A stretch of 64,000 bases of DNA. It comes from Anadara kagoshimensis. Its lineage: Eukaryota; Mollusca; Bivalvia; Arcoida; Arcidae. Below the pieces are notes generated by a model. The model was not told where the DNA came from. It searched no databases and saw nothing but the letters and a program-made list of their open reading frames with translations. Made by a program: the position numbers and the translations under genes. Positions 1-13,211 of this stretch are shown in pieces. The DNA is taken from positions 58,143,908 through 58,207,907 of the forward strand of contig CM037875.1 in the NCBI GenBank assembly GCA_021292105.1. The letters are read 5' to 3'. Positions within the stretch are counted from its first letter, which is position 1; each line of letters starts with the position of its first letter.

Positions 1-199
1 TTTATGCTTGTAAATTCACCAATCAATGACTATCAGATTTTACTTGTATATCTTCTAAATTGATATAGTTTTGGAACTTTTCCAGGGATTTCCCTACACA
101 TTCAGAGATTACTTAGTAATATGGTCCATTCATAATTCAAATTTTTTTCTTGCACCAAATATTGTGTGTGCTTTAATGAGCCATTGATAGACAATGGGG

Positions 200-373
200 T
201 TTTCCACTGTACCACATGATGCCCCTTAATGTTTGTCCTTTTGATATGGAATTATCAGTTCATGTTATTCTGTAAAAATTATGTCATTCTGAGAATATGT
301 GACTTAAACATTTTCAAAAATTTCCTGCACAAACCCTAAGGGGTATTAATCATGTGGTAGAGCCACAAACCCC
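200..373. mobile_element. Small inverted-repeat (MITE-like) element
   Basis: The left arm TACCACATGATGCCCCTTA and the right arm, which reads as TACCACATGATTAATACCCC on the other strand, form imperfect terminal inverted repeats about 150 bp apart. Related copies occur at about 27108-27330 and 49510-49720. The unit AATATTGTGTGTGCTTTAAT just left of it is repeated near 3172-3192. Boundaries are approximate. Confidence 0.5.
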
Positions 374-3320
374 ATTACAGTAATATATCTTGTGTTACTG
401 ACCTCTCTGAATATCTGTATTATTTTCAGTAGGCAATCATAGTGCTTATGGAATTTAATGATGGTTTCATTAAGAGAAAAGGATATAGGGATTTTAGATG
501 TACCTGTACTAACATGTTTAATAGTGCTACAAACAAAATAATGCACTTCTTGATAGTGTTGACAGTGTATTTATTTAAAATGATGTTATAGATATTTTTG
601 TACTGAAGATATTGTTAAGTCAACAGGTATATGTTATGTCTCTTTAAGTTTGCTTAGGCCCAAAAAGTTGTTTCTGGTAACCCTGAAAATATATATTCTG
701 GCCTTTCCTAAAAATTTATCCTGAATTGTGGATACATGAATACTCCAATACTCCATAGTTTTTCTAGTGATGTTGCCAGAACACAGACGTTTTAGGCCTA
801 TTAGCTTTGTAGTGCTACTTATCAGTATATTTACATATGTAATGATGATGTTGTGTTTCAAATGAAATAAGTTTGTTCAAATTCATAAATAAAAAATTAT
901 CAAAATACCTTTCAGTAAATCTTCTTACCGTAATTGGCAAAATAACAAATAATTATGTACAGGAATTTTTTTTCCCAGATTTTGTTTCGTATATAGTCCC
1001 ATTTGTTGAAAACTTATTTTAACAAAACTTCTTACCTAACAATTTTAACTGGAATTTTCACAAATATATTTATATTTATAGACTCAAAAAGGAATTTACA
1101 TTGACCATCAAAGTGAACATAGAAACTAGTTATGATATACAGGTGATATACATAGTTTATGTACCTTCAGAAAAAAAACATAAAAAATTGTGTATTTGAT
1201 GCAAAGCTTCTCATTTAAAAGAGCATACTTGCTACATACTCCTGGCTAATGACTCTTGGTCAGTGTTGGCAGTGATTCTTACACAGGCTTGTGTGACAGT
1301 TAAGATACGAAGTGTATAAACATTCTTTTGATAGTCCATGTGACTGTCATGTGATGTACATGTTTTGTGTATGGTTTTAGCATTGACCTGTAGTGTATGT
1401 ATTTTGTGGCTCAATACTGTTACAAATTGTTTATAATGTTTGCAGATTCATTTTCCCCTGACCATGATGTATATTATGTAAAATAATTTGCAGATGGAAG
1501 TTATTTCTATATTTCTTAACAACACAATTTTCCTGACTGCACACTACAAATAGAAAAATTCCTCGGAAAGAATTATGTCGGGTCCACTTCAGTGGATCAA
1601 CTTTTGTGCTCTACTTATCAGAGATGTGGTCATATTTTTATTTATGGTGATTCTATTTAGCAGTCATTTATTGACCAAGTAATAGTCCTTTTATTATATT
1701 TAGATTGCCTTGTAATTTACTTTTCACAGTAATTCCATAATATTTTTTAATTTTGTAGGATATTTTTATGTAAATGACATGTATATAATGATGTTATTTG
1801 CATGGGAATATACAAATGCTGTTGTAGTCAACTTGTTTCAGATACAGAATGGCACAAAATGTTCCTCATTGATTCCAAAACAATCCTGTACAGTGAACAC
1901 TGGTTTATACTCAATAATGTTAAATGTCTTTGACACTGGGCAGTGATTTACTGAAATATTTTAAAATCTGCTTTAACTGGTAAAGATTGTGAAAACTGAT
2001 CCTTTTTGTGTACAGAGGATAGTAATGTTTATTTACAACAATGTTATTTAAAGTTTTAATGTATAATCAATTAATATTTATTTGGTTTTATTTTTTTGAG
2101 TGCTAGTGTTATGAAAATCAAGAATTTAAAGATTCGTAAAATATATAAAAAAAGATTTTTATAAAAATCTAAATTGGAACAAGTTTTTGAAATATTCGTT
2201 ATGATTCATCAGCTGTAAATTAAATTTATACTTATACTGGTCAATGATGTTCTTGTAACTTTAATAAAACATAATAATGAAGGTGTGGAGTTGTGTTATT
2301 ATGGTGAGGGAGAACTCAGAAGGAGCGACAAGTTCGGTTTTCCTTGGTTTTGTTCCATTTGTCAGTCAGTGGTGTTTGTCAGCAGACATCCGTGCAGAAC
2401 CTAATTGAATCATGCAATTTGATGTACTAGTATTTAATGCAATGTTTATGTATTTGGTATCCATTTGAAATAATTTTTCCACACAAATGGTGCAGGGTAT
2501 CTTTTGGTAGGCTGTCAGACCCCATTTATAAACCTTTTCATTAGATGGCTCCCCCCACATCCCAAAAATGGGTGAAATGATGGAGACTTGCCTTTTTGGG
2601 ACTTGAAAAAAGTTAGTGAATAATCTTTCACTAAATACTTAGAGATGAAAGTCATGGGTCTTTCATTGGTGACCTTAGAAACTAATGATTCATTGGGTTG
2701 TCGGTAGAAAGAATCCTCACTGCTTTTTGCCTTGATCATTTTGCTTAGATATAAATTTCTGCTCATTCATCTAAAATCAGTGATGTCTTGATACAAGTCA
2801 GGTATCTGTAATCACGATTGTTACATTAACCCCATTATTATTCAAAAGTATCTTGTCAGACTACAACATTCATTTGGTGTGATGCCTCACAACAAAGTTT
2901 TAAATCTGATGAAAAACTTTCAGACATTGGGAGTTGAGGATATAACTGACACATTTCATTCATTCGTCAAATCATCTAAAATTGTTCATGGAAATTAAAT
3001 GGTCATGGGGACAGAAATGATGATTTCAAACATAACAGTATTTCAATCGTATCTATATATCAAGCTATTTGAAAATTCCTTCGGGGGCCCCAAAGTAAAG
3101 GAGTAGCATTAATGAAACACTACCACATTGTCCTCTTCCAGCAGGAAAATGTTCCCTTCTCATGAAGTTTCAATATTGTGTGTGCTTTAATGAGCCATTT
3201 ATATTGCCCCTCTATTGTGTCCTGTGTGCAAATGTATTGTTTCCAATGAGAATCGACCCCAGTACTTTTGACACACCAATTCTGTACTCCACTAATCTTG
3301 CTGAAAGGAAATTCCCTTGC

Positions 3321-3516
3321 ACCCGTGGGGCTAAGTTGGTTTTAAGTGCACGCTTAGGGATCGCAGTATCTCCCTGCATAGGTTCGAATCTCGCCCAGGA
3401 GATCCAAGTGCGAGAAATTTGACAGTTTGCTTGCCAAAAGGTCAGTGTTTTTCTCCACCATCCCGAAACTGGCAACCTCAATATAAGTGAAAAAAATCTT
3501 GACTTTGGCAATAAAC
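3321..3516 (+). mobile_element. tRNA-derived SINE (family B)
   Basis: The head has a degenerate A box (GGGGCTAAGTTGG) and a B box (GGTTCGAATCTC). The tail contains CCTCAATATAAGTGAA followed by ATCTTGACTTTGGC, matching the 3' tail of the unrelated-headed SINE family A. A second, more decayed copy lies at 33081-33295. No target-site duplication was identified. Confidence 0.6.
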
Positions 3517-3884
3517 TCCTTTACTTGGAATATGTAAAAACACCATATACCATATTTTGATGTCTAAATTTGAAACAATGTAAAATGACCCTATTCAATC
3601 AATTAATCTAATTTAGATAATGTTCCTTGTGGGCTTTACTGGTTGGGTTGGTGTCCAATGCTTATTTTGAGCTTAGTACAATGTACTACTGCATCACTTA
3701 ATAAGATTTTATGTCGCATACGGTTTTTAATCTATACCTTCCTGGCCAAATTTGGTTCCATTTGGCCTATCAGTTTAAGAAAAGATTAAAAGTTTACAGA
3801 CTTTGCTATGTCTATGTCATAAACTCAACTCCTTTAGTGAGTTCCAGTTAAAACAGTAACACAAAACTGCTCGGTCAGAGTATG

Positions 3885-4083
3885 CCATTGACATGCATCA
3901 CTCTCCCATCCACATTATACTGACAGCAGGTGAACCAGTCAATATTCTGTCATAATACTGAGCACCAAGTGAGCAGGCAGTATCATATTTTAAAGTCTTC
4001 TGTATGACCTGGCCAAGGTTTAAACCCATAACCTCTTAAAATACTCTCCAAACTGATGCTATACCACAGAGCCACTGATCTGG
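3885..4083 (-). mobile_element. Degraded tRNA-derived SINE (family C-like)
   Basis: It shares a CCAT/CACATTATACTGA...CAGGTGAACCAGTC stretch with the clearer copy near 44000. On the minus strand it begins with a tRNA-like GTGGCTCTGTGGTATAGC segment and has a weak B box (GGGTTTAAACC). It is strongly decayed. Confidence 0.4.
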
Positions 4084-5929
4084 TCTATTAATTCTCTACT
4101 GATTATATGGTTCAGTTTGTGTGTGAATGTTCATCTGTATCAAAAATCAAAAAATAATTTCAATCTTGTTCAATTCATATATTTTGATGTTTATTAAAAG
4201 TTCTTCTGAATAAAATATGTCCAGCTTGATAATTCTTATAAAATGTTCATTGTATAAAATGTGTCAACTCTAAAAAACAAACATCAGAAGTTGTAACAGA
4301 ATATCTAATGATGGTATGTAAATACATTTATGATTAGAAATATCACAGGAAAATCAAGTTATAATTATCAACAATAATCTAAAAATCAATAACAACATCA
4401 ACCTTAATATATAAATATATAAATAAAACTTAGAAATAAAAGTGATTAAAATGCCCAATAAAAAATTAACTGGATCAAAAACTTCTATTATTATCCCTAA
4501 GTTCATATCAATACTCTAGTTATTATTATATTATTTTTACATGATTTTAACGTAGTATGTCTACCCAGAACTCTGTAACATAAGACTTAAAATAACATAA
4601 ATTATTGCTGTGTAAAACAAAAATTCATGAGTATTATACAATATATTATATAAGCACCAGGTTACTCCTCCATCTCATCCAAGTCTGATTATAACATTAT
4701 AAATAAGGTTTTTTTAAACAAAAAATCTAATATTAAATCCGAGATGGGAGATGACTTTAAAGTTTCCGATTTTAAGCATTCCTGTATTCTTACATTATGT
4801 GATCTCATTCATTTAGCAACATATGATTTCATATCCCAGTTACAAAAATAGCAAAAATTTTCTGTCTTTCAAATTCATCAGTTGTGTTCATGAAAAGACT
4901 TAAGAGATATCTCCCTCTTTTTTCCCCTACTAAATTTGTAGGAATCAAATTATTCCTGAACAAAAATATTAACAAAATAGAGTATCACCTTGCACACATG
5001 AATAAAACAACCAAAATAGAATTTATTTCTTATGCTCAACATGAAATATGTGCACAAACATCAACAGCAGTTATTTTCTCCGTTCCTCTGAAAATAAATA
5101 TTTTCTTGACTAACTATGCAAATAAAACACAAACAATAAAAATAGGATGCCTAGTTGCAAGCTCTTTATATATTAACATGGTTACATAATATTAAAGAAA
5201 CATTTGTTTAAAATATTTATTATTTTTACAAAATAATAAAAAGCATGGTACATATAGAGTATAAGGGAAAAAATAATAAAGGGGAAAGGGCAGGGTGGGT
5301 TTTTGTCCCCTTTTTCCACGCCTGGATTCCCTATCTGAATCAGAGTGAGACATACTCTCAGCTTGCAACCGGTTCGAATAACTTAAAAGCACGCGTGTTA
5401 CTTATATACCCTACCCAGAAAAGCGTGCAGTTAAATACAACACGGAATCAATCACCCGTGAAAATATTCAATCACGAGTGAAAATCTTCCTATACGATAA
5501 AAACAAATAAGTTCCGAAAGTAAATTTAAATATTCATAGAACGTAAAGAAATGAATTTTTCATGTGATTATCATTTGGTACATGGTAGGGATCCTAAGAT
5601 AATTAATTCTAGTAAAAAATTATAGATGATGTGGGTAGGATTTTGTTGGATAGGACTCATAGGAGTCCATAAAGTTTTGGAATTTGTACTGGTTTACAGT
5701 AATTACAGATTGTTTAAATGCATGTACTAATATATATATATTGCTCACAAAAACTGAATATGGTAAACAAGACTACCGGTATAATATAAAACACATGTCA
5801 CAAACACATGTTACTTACACATTAGCAAATATACACATGAATACATACACATTGACATATTCTATGGCAGTATAAAACAAATTAATTGATTTATTGGATT
5901 GTTTAAAAAGTATAAAATGTGTATATTAT

Positions 5930-6270
5930 AAGTTATACAGGGTTTTGGCAGGTTACACGGCCCCATGTACCCCTGTCAAAGATGAATGTACCCTGAGCCG
6001 CAGGCTGTATAACGTTTTTCTCACCCTTCAAAGCGTTACTAGTTGGATCTTTTTAACTTTCATTTCGTATTTTGTGTGACTGGCTTATGTTGTCGCCATG
6101 TTTGTTTACCATAACCAGACGTCCACAATGTACGAGTTACTTCCCTTTTACCGCTAAACGCTGCATGCATTCATGTACCCCGGCAGATTTCCGAACATAG
6201 TTCCATGTACCCCGGCAAGCTAACCAATCGCTATGCAAGAAATTTCTTTGAAGGGTGACAAATACTGGTA
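5930..6270. repeat. GTACCCC-rich dispersed repeat
   Basis: Repeated CATGTACCCC motifs lie between inverted segments: GTTATACAG near 5932 against CTGTATAAC near 6005, and CACCCTTCAAAG near 6022 against CTTTGAAGGGTG near 6246. The same AGAAATTTCTTTGA(A/T)GGGTGACAA end recurs near 28640-28664 in SLC9A8 intron 10. It is probably a MITE family with unresolved ends. Confidence 0.4.
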
Positions 6271-8119
6271 AACATACATGTACCTGTACACATTTGATGG
6301 GGGTTATGATTTGTAGTAGCCTTATCTACCACAAAATAGGTAAATGATCCAAAATGATCAGGATACTGATTTGGTGTATAGTGTTTGATAAAATACTTAA
6401 TTCCACAAACTTTGATATGGATAGAAACATTCGGTGAAGTTTCAAGGTTCTTGGATGAAAACTGTAGGAGTTGATTCTACAAAATAGGAACCCCTCACTC
6501 ACCCACCAAACATTCACATACTATACATCATGCAGATTTGCACTCTGTGCAACTTGGAAAAATTTAGTATTTAAGATCTGGAAGTTGATAAGTAAATCCT
6601 TAATCAAAATTGTTAATACTGCTAATCAGAATTTGCTGTAAGTACAACAACAGGAAATTTGATTGAAGTATAAATGCTTAAAATTATTTCTTGTCATTAC
6701 AATTACATGTATACACACTTAAAGCATTCACTCTGAAAATGTATCATTTATGTTACCTAATATTTAGTGTGAATCATGAAAGCTTAATATTTTCATGTTA
6801 TTTATAAAGTATAAATATTATAAAACTTCACTCAGTCTATACATGATTATTATACAAAACACAAATACAATCATGATCAGTAACTCAATGGTCAGTAGTA
6901 TATAAATACATGTATATAGTTCTGGTTAGAATTGTCCTTAAGCACCAGTATAGATAAAACATTAACCTGTATATATTTCAACTGATTGGTAACAAACACA
7001 CAACATATTGTTTCTTAAATGAGAAAAGGTCAACAAGTATAAATAGACATATAAATAATCAACTTCTAACAACATTTCTTCATTTTTACCCTGAACAATA
7101 ACAAGACAAACAAATTTTCAAAATTTCATAACAATTGACTTTCAGTTACCATGGTGACTTATGGTAAAACATGTAAATAAAGGGTTCCTAAGGGATTAAG
7201 GATTATTTTTATCTAAAGACAAATGTCCTTTAAAGGTTATACATGTACAGCTTGATGCTTAGTCTTTTGTTGACACTTTGTACATTGGTTTTCATAAGAG
7301 CAGGTTTTACTGAATCATTTTTAAAAACTTTATAAAAAACAAACTTCAAAATCGGTCACAATTCAACAAAATTTGATATACACAAAGTATGTATGTAACA
7401 ATGGACTTTGATGCTAACCTGAGTATGTAGATTCAATATAGTGTAATTTTTTGCAACCTAAAGCCAAAGTGACTAGACAAACCCTAGCCCTTCAAGTTAA
7501 ACATTATTGTATAAATATACGTGCATATGTCTGTATACTGTATACATATATGTTATACCAATGAATGTATTTTCAAGGTAATAAAGAATAATTATGTCTG
7601 AACACTTAAGCATGGTCAACTGAATGTAGTACAAACACTTGAAGTAGTAGTTGGTTGTATAAGACTAGAAGAAATGTACAACCTGATGTAGTCATTACAG
7701 TGTGGTAAGTTATTAAAAAAATTAGATACATATTTTATTGTTCTTGTAACATTCTCCTATAAACTTGTTTTAAAAAAATCAATATTTTCCATCTTAAGCA
7801 ATTTCTTCAGTAAAAGATAACAGGCTTCATATGACATACTGCTGCTTTTTCACTCTCTGATAACTTTTTTTTGTATTTTTTTCAAAATTATATTGTATTT
7901 TTCTTCTCTCTTCTGCATACAAGCTATAAATGGTTTTCATAAAATTTGGTATTTTACAAAAATATTAAATCAACAAATTAATATCACCTGTAAGATTGAT
8001 TTCTTAAGTTGGATGACAGAGATCATATAGAATCAGTTAAATATATAAAAGCTTATATAACATGGTCTCAACAGTTGGCCCTGAACATTTGGGTATAAAT
8101 TCTATATAAAACTACAAAA

Positions 8120-8227
8120 TTAACGATCTATAGATGGTTTTTGTATATCTTGAGGTAGAGTCTTCTCTTCTTCCTCTGCTGTAACTTGGAACAATGGACT
8201 GAACAAACTCTGAACTGGATGGACATT
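8120..8227 (-). CDS. MPV17L: MPV17L coding exon 4 (C-terminus and stop)
   Basis: The acceptor AG lies just above 8227. The exon encodes residues 159-193, an acidic, charged tail (AEEEEKTLPQDIQ) that ends in SIDR and a TAA stop. This tail lies beyond the conserved family core, so it is less certain than exons 1-3. Confidence 0.82.
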   Translation of the reverse strand, partial: NVHPVQSLFSPLFQVTAEEEEKTLPQDIQKPSIDR

Positions 8228-10845
8228 CTACAAAATATTGTAAACATTATATCATAAATACACACTGTAAAACATTTAAACATCTTCAATCATTTCATAA
8301 TTATATGTAATTCTATTTAGTAACTTGTCATTTTCACACTTAAAACTTCATGACTATCCTGATTACAGGGAAAGCTTGTCTTCACATACAACTTAAACAC
8401 ACTGCATTGGTGCATGAGTTGATTTAAGGCACTCGTACATGTAATTGGTGCATACATCACGATTATGTTAGTGTCCATCTCGGCAACAAGTAACTGTGAC
8501 ACAGACTTATACCTGTATAATTTTGTACATGAAAGTGTACGGTAATTAATTATCAAACAATACTTACCGATTCTTTAACAAAACACAGAAATGTCGACCA
8601 CAAAAATGAAGCACAACCCACCACATACATCCGATAAGCTGGTGCAACATATCTATAGTTAGCAGCAGTTACAAATGGCCAGTAACATAATGCAGTCTAT
8701 AAAATATAAATCACATGATTCCATCAAATCAACATGTTAAACATATAACCATACACTTTGGTGTAACAAGCCACTTATATAATACATGTCAAGTGACAGA
8801 GAAGGCAAAAATACACCATATGTGAAGAAATTTTGCCTTCTAAGTTCTGATAGGAGGCAAAAAGTTATACCATGTACCGGAAATTCTAAATTAAGGAAAC
8901 ACTTAAGGAATGATTGTGAAACCGGAGCCTATTGAATACAAACAATCTTAAGAGTATTTTTTTTTTTTTTTTTTAAGATAATATGAGATTTTATTTAGTA
9001 CTTGACCAGGCTTTTAGTACAATACCCCTACATCCCACCTGGTCCAGGGTAACGGGGTTACAATCTTAAGTGTATAACACATTGAGTAACCCAACAACAG
9101 AGAGTTGAGTTATGGTGTTTAACGTCCCAGTCAAGAATATTTCACTTATATCAAAACGTTGCCAGCTATAGGCGAAGGTGTAGACATTTTGCCTGTGCGT
9201 TGCGCTGATGGCATTATACAGCAGGGTTCTTTAACGTGCCAAGCCCACCATGACATGGGACCTCGTTTATTTTAGGTTCCCATCCAAAAGAACCGTGACT
9301 TTCATTTCGTAATGCAGAGTGCTTGGCGAAAACAGTCACTACCCACTTTCAAGTCTTGAGTCGGACCCGGCCGGGGATCGAACCCATGACTTCCCACATT
9401 TGGAGCGAGCACTCTACCAACTGAGCTACCGTAGTGGTTACCAACAACAGAGACAAACACCTGTTGTTGTACTAAGAATATATGTAGGGAAAATCAACAA
9501 AACTTGATTTAAACACAGGCATGCACAACTTGAACCAAAAACATTTCATGACATGAACTTTTTTTTAAATTTTAAATTAATTGTGCAGAGACCTGCTATT
9601 TGTTATTTTTTTAAATTTTATTTTCATATCATGAATATAACAATAATAAAGTGCTTACAAAATAGTTGATTTACAGGATTTATATACATTGTGTATATCT
9701 TACCATGAATGTTTTAGGAAATTTTTCCTTCCATTCAGCAACAATGTCACCTCGTCTTTCTAATACATTTGTGGCTATAAAAGTAAAATATACTGTAGTA
9801 ATGCCACAAATTAAACCATATTCATCATTGGTATAAGCTACCCCATAGTATTTGAAATTTTCTCTAACATTCAGATGTGATGACATCCAACAGTACAACA
9901 GATGTTTACATACAGATTACAGAAGTACCATGATTTGATCAATATCACGACAGCCTTTGATGATAGAACCAGAATCATGAAAGAAGACCAATGGCAAATG
10001 TAAACATTAGAGATGTTATTATACATCTGAATTACGATAATCGTCGCCAAGGATTTGTCGTGGAACAAAGCTTACATCATGATATGGCGGAACCCTATTA
10101 CTTACGATAAAATTCTTTGAAATCATTGCATAACTGGTGAATCAGATTAAACATATGGTTTTGCTGTGAACCACAAGCAAATCACTGTTTACAATTTTAA
10201 TTCAGTTAGTCTTCAAATAACTAATAAAATTTGTAATTTTATATCTTATTATTGTTTTATCATATTTCAATTTATTGCAGTCCATTGAAAACCCAGTCCA
10301 TCTTTTGAGCATATTCTTCTGGAAATATTGTGATAATATCAAGACGATATCGTAAATTTTTTTTACGATATTGCAATACCTTTTTTGTCCACAGCAACAT
10401 CTATAGTAAACATGTTATACTGCTTTACCAAATGCTGGAATCCCAAATAATAACAAACCAGATTAATAACGTATGTTACTGTCAAAGACTGAAAAAAGGA
10501 AATGTCCAAGTAAAACAGCATAATTACTTGAATTTATAAAGGTTTACAAAAACATGAAATAAAGTTTTTACCAACAAAGAAACATGATGTTGCCACTGGA
10601 CCAAATACCATGTTAGATGTAACTGTTTTCTTTATCACAGCCCTCACTGTGGTTCCAGGGAAAAGTTTCTCTGCTAGGATCAGCCAATTGTACACCAATG
10701 GGGCAATGACAAATGTTCCAACAGTTGTATTCCTGACCGTTTTCATAATATCATAATGTTGCTTTTTACTGAAAAACTTCTGTTCATTAAAGTCTGCTAG
10801 GGTCCACAGAGTAGCATATGTCAACATGGACTTTTTTAATGGCAT
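8120..10845 (-). CDS. MPV17L: MPV17-like protein (MPV17L), 4 coding exons
   Basis: A small four-helix membrane protein of the MPV17/PMP22 family; vertebrate members act in the inner mitochondrial or peroxisomal membrane and are linked to redox balance. Coding exons on the minus strand are 10845-10572, 9774-9704, 8696-8568 and 8227-8120. All introns are GT-AG and the phases close to 193 aa, against about 196 aa for human MPV17L as recalled. The best signature is YWPFVTAANYRYVAPAYR followed by FLWSTFLCF (about residues 120-155), close to the vertebrate MPV17L pattern and unlike PXMP2 or MPV17L2. The N-terminal part (LTYATLWTLADFNEQ) matches the first helix of the family. The start Met is inferred: an AG acceptor at 10869-10870 shows that the reading frame continues upstream into an exon that I could not find. 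The gene is head-to-head with SLC9A8. Confidence 0.88.
8568..8696 (-). CDS. MPV17L: MPV17L coding exon 3
   Basis: It has a CTATAG acceptor and a GTAAGTA donor and is exactly 43 codons (residues 116-158). It carries the family signature YWPFV...NY..V.P.YR and the last membrane helix (VVGCASFLWSTFLCF). Confidence 0.92.
9104..9440 (-). mobile_element. Full-length tRNA-derived SINE (family A) with 13-bp TSD
   Basis: On the minus strand the element starts ACCACTACGGTAGCTCAGTT, with an A box and a B box (GGTTCGATCCC), then a body with AGTGGGTAGTGACTG and a 3' tail related to CACTTATATAAGTGAAATAT. It is flanked on both sides by the identical 13-mer CCAACAACAGAGA (9091-9103 and 9441-9453), a clean target-site duplication typical of LINE-mediated insertion. 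It lies in the MPV17L intron between exons 3 and 2, antisense-neutral with respect to splicing signals. Confidence 0.92.
9704..9774 (-). CDS. MPV17L: MPV17L coding exon 2
   Basis: It has a TATAG acceptor and a GTAAGA donor. It encodes residues 92-115 (NVLERRGDIVAEWKEKFPKT), matching the family loop with the K-F-W/P-K-T segment between helices 2 and 3. The first codon is split 1+2 with exon 1. Confidence 0.9.
10572..10845 (-). CDS. MPV17L: MPV17L coding exon 1
   Basis: It encodes residues 1-91 from MPLKKSMLTYA, with two hydrophobic helices and the loop AEKLFPG between them. The donor is GTAAAA after a phase-1 codon. Upstream of the Met the frame stays open (A-V-V-V-C-F-T) to a good acceptor (TTTTGTTTCAG) whose last base is 10869, so a further 5' exon is likely and the true N-terminus may be a few residues longer. 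Confidence 0.88.
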
Positions 10846-11098
10846 AGTGAAGCAGACTACAACAGCATCTGAAACAAAAGAAAAAAAACAAATGAAAGGT
10901 GTTTTTATTTAATTTTTCTAAGGCAAACATTAAGTATCGCCGTGTTACATACGAAAACAAATACTGTAGATCATTTTTATTTCACGAAAGATTTATTTTT
11001 CGCATAAATTCGCGACTCATCCCATTTGCGAATTTAAATACCACATGAGTATGTGACATAACATGTGAATAGGTCTATTGTTTATTATGTTAGTATAG

Positions 11099-11371
11099 CT
11101 ATAGTCGAAAGTGCAAAAATTTTGCCTATGCGTTATACTGATGACATTATACGGCAGGATTCTTTATTGTGCGAAGCCTACTGTGACACAGGACCTTGTT
11201 TATTTTAAGTTCTCATCTGAAAGAATCATGACTTTCATTTCGTAATGCCAACTGCTTGGCGAAAGAACATTCATTACCCACTTTCAAGTCTGGGATCAGA
11301 CCTGGTCAGAGTTCTAACCCACTACCACTTACCGAGTGAACACTCTACCAACTGAGCTAAAGTAATGAGCT
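11099..11371 (-). mobile_element. Truncated SINE, family A
   Basis: It aligns by eye with the copy at 9104-9440 (GCCTATGCGTT, CATTATACGGCAGGATTCTTTA, ACTTTCATTTCGTAATGCCA, CTCTACCAACTGAGCTA) but has many differences and lacks the 3' tail segment. It is an older copy. Confidence 0.75.
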
Positions 11372-11818
11372 TAATCTAAATATGTATTGTTGCTAAGGAC
11401 ATAAGCAAGGTAAAAAAAACGAGGTCATGACTTTCACCTTCACAGGTTGCAAATCACTTGCATAAGTCATAAGTCAGAAGTGAAAACCCTACTTTAAAAC
11501 CATTATTATATTAAAATATATATATATATATAGCAAAAAGCTGTCAATGGGATCCGCCAGCCAAGGTACCATTTGATACCTCATAATGTCTCTGCGAAAC
11601 AATTATTTCCACTAAAGATGGAATCACTAATATCACATTTTTGATCATGTTGGTACACTGAAGAATCACATTTTGAAATCTTGCAAAACAATTGCAAAAA
11701 ACGTGAAACACAATTTTGACAGAATTTTATGGTTCATAACTTCATGTGTAGCGATATAGCTACATGGTATAGTATGTACTATGTACAGGTTAAGAGACGT
11801 TACTCACTGTGGTACAGC

Positions 11819-12502
11819 GTACACAGGTTATTACAGCATAAAGTGAGCCAAGCAGCCCATGTAAACAACACCAGCGTAAGTCGAAAGCCGATTTTTGGTC
11901 TATGTATATGTTTCATCTTCATCTCGTCTAATGCATAATAGCAGATGTTTCACTACACGAGTCATAGAGAAAGCAGTATAAATTTCTATACAATTTCATT
12001 AAAACATGAAAATTGCACAGCTGACAAGATATGTGACTTCTCAATTCCCAGTACACCCATTTGATCATTTATTGTCAGTATCCAGTACAACTTATGCAAT
12101 TCCCAGTACATCACATGTTGTACTCCAAGGTCTCCTGCTCCTTTATATCGCAATGCATGGAGTTGAAATTTTGTGGACTTGCAGGTCTGAACATCCTAGA
12201 AGAATTGTACGCTTGAGAAGTTTTAATTATCAGTTGAAAATTTAGATATATTGGAAAGAAACTCCCAGCGATGTCAAAATCACAGGTGAACACTTGCGCT
12301 TCATCAATTTGTTTCAATGTTTAACAGTGTATCAAGATACAGGTAACAATTTTAATAGAACCATTTATGTGTCTGATTGATGAACCAATACACCATCACT
12401 TGTTAAAATGAACAGATAAGTCAAAAATTGGCTTTCGACTTATGCTAGTGTTGTTTACATGGGCTGCTTGGCCCACTTTATGCTGTAATATCCCATGTAC
12501 AC
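11819..12502. mobile_element. Foldback/MITE-like element with about 80-bp inverted arms
   Basis: The left arm (about 11825-11902) contains TTACAGCATAAAGTGAGCCA and CCCATGTAAACAACACCAGC. The right arm (about 12421-12496) is its inverted copy with roughly 10% differences. GTACAC flanks both ends (11819-11824 and 12497-12502) and may be a target duplication or the outermost part of the repeat. The roughly 520-bp centre shows no coding capacity. Confidence 0.65.
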
Positions 12503-13118
12503 TGGAAGGGATTTTTTTCAATGTAACTAGCATTTACATTACACATGCAAATTATATACTAAAACACTGAAGAAGCTGAAAATTAAATCAGTTTTTTTTG
12601 TCTACTGTTTTTGGTTTCAGCAAAAAAATCACCACTTCAATGGCACCATGACCTACTTTCTATTGCCATGACAACCAAAAAATACAAATTTGAAAAGTGT
12701 CCACTCAATAACACCTTTTGATGACTTTAAACAATATAAACCGTAGTTTCAGATATGCTGAATTGCGAGTTAAAGGTGCACACATAGTACATAGTGCATA
12801 CAAACATGATGCCATAAACCCAGATGGCCAGGTGAGCTAAGAGGACTCTCTGCACAATTTTGAAATATACGTACTTAGAGCAGAGTCAGATAAAGGAGTA
12901 TGATAACAACGCAATCATAACCATAATATGCCAAACAACAGCTGCCAAAATATAAGATGCCGAAAAGTTGAGTAAAAAAACTGACAAAATCCTGTCCTAT
13001 CTTATGGAGGCAGCCATTATGCGTAAGGACGTATCATAAGTTTCAGGAACCCATTTAATTTTGTCTCAATATCGATACAAAAGGCTTCTCTAATTTGCGC
13101 CGGTAAAGGTGGTCCTAA

Positions 13119-13211
13119 TTAATATCAGCGACATTTAATACCTCATATCTTACTCTACGGTTCGTTTCTTATCTGCTTATTCCTCTGTATTAAATGTCGC
13201 AGTTAATATCG
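13119..13211. repeat. Short inverted repeat
   Basis: ATCAGCGACATTTAATA at the left is mirrored by TATTAAATGTCGCAGTTAAT at the right, with about 50 bp between them. It could form a hairpin and is probably a MITE relic. Confidence 0.5.

Larger units (their letters stand above)
1..8119. other. Gene-free AT-rich region with repeat fragments
   Basis: No open frame here resembles a known protein, and no chain of exons with matching phases could be built. The region holds degraded repeats: an inverted-repeat element near 200-373, a tRNA-derived SINE near 3321-3516, a second SINE type near 3885-4083, and GTACCCC-rich repeat DNA at 5930-6270. A plus-strand AATAAA at 2263-2268 could end an upstream transcript, but nothing else supports one. 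The stretch next to 8119 is probably partly the 3'UTR of the minus-strand MPV17L gene; a minus-strand AATAAA lies at 7734-7739. Confidence 0.6.

Noticed and set aside
3212..3511. 99-codon open frame on the minus strand
   Set aside because: It runs across a tRNA-derived SINE and contains no known domain.
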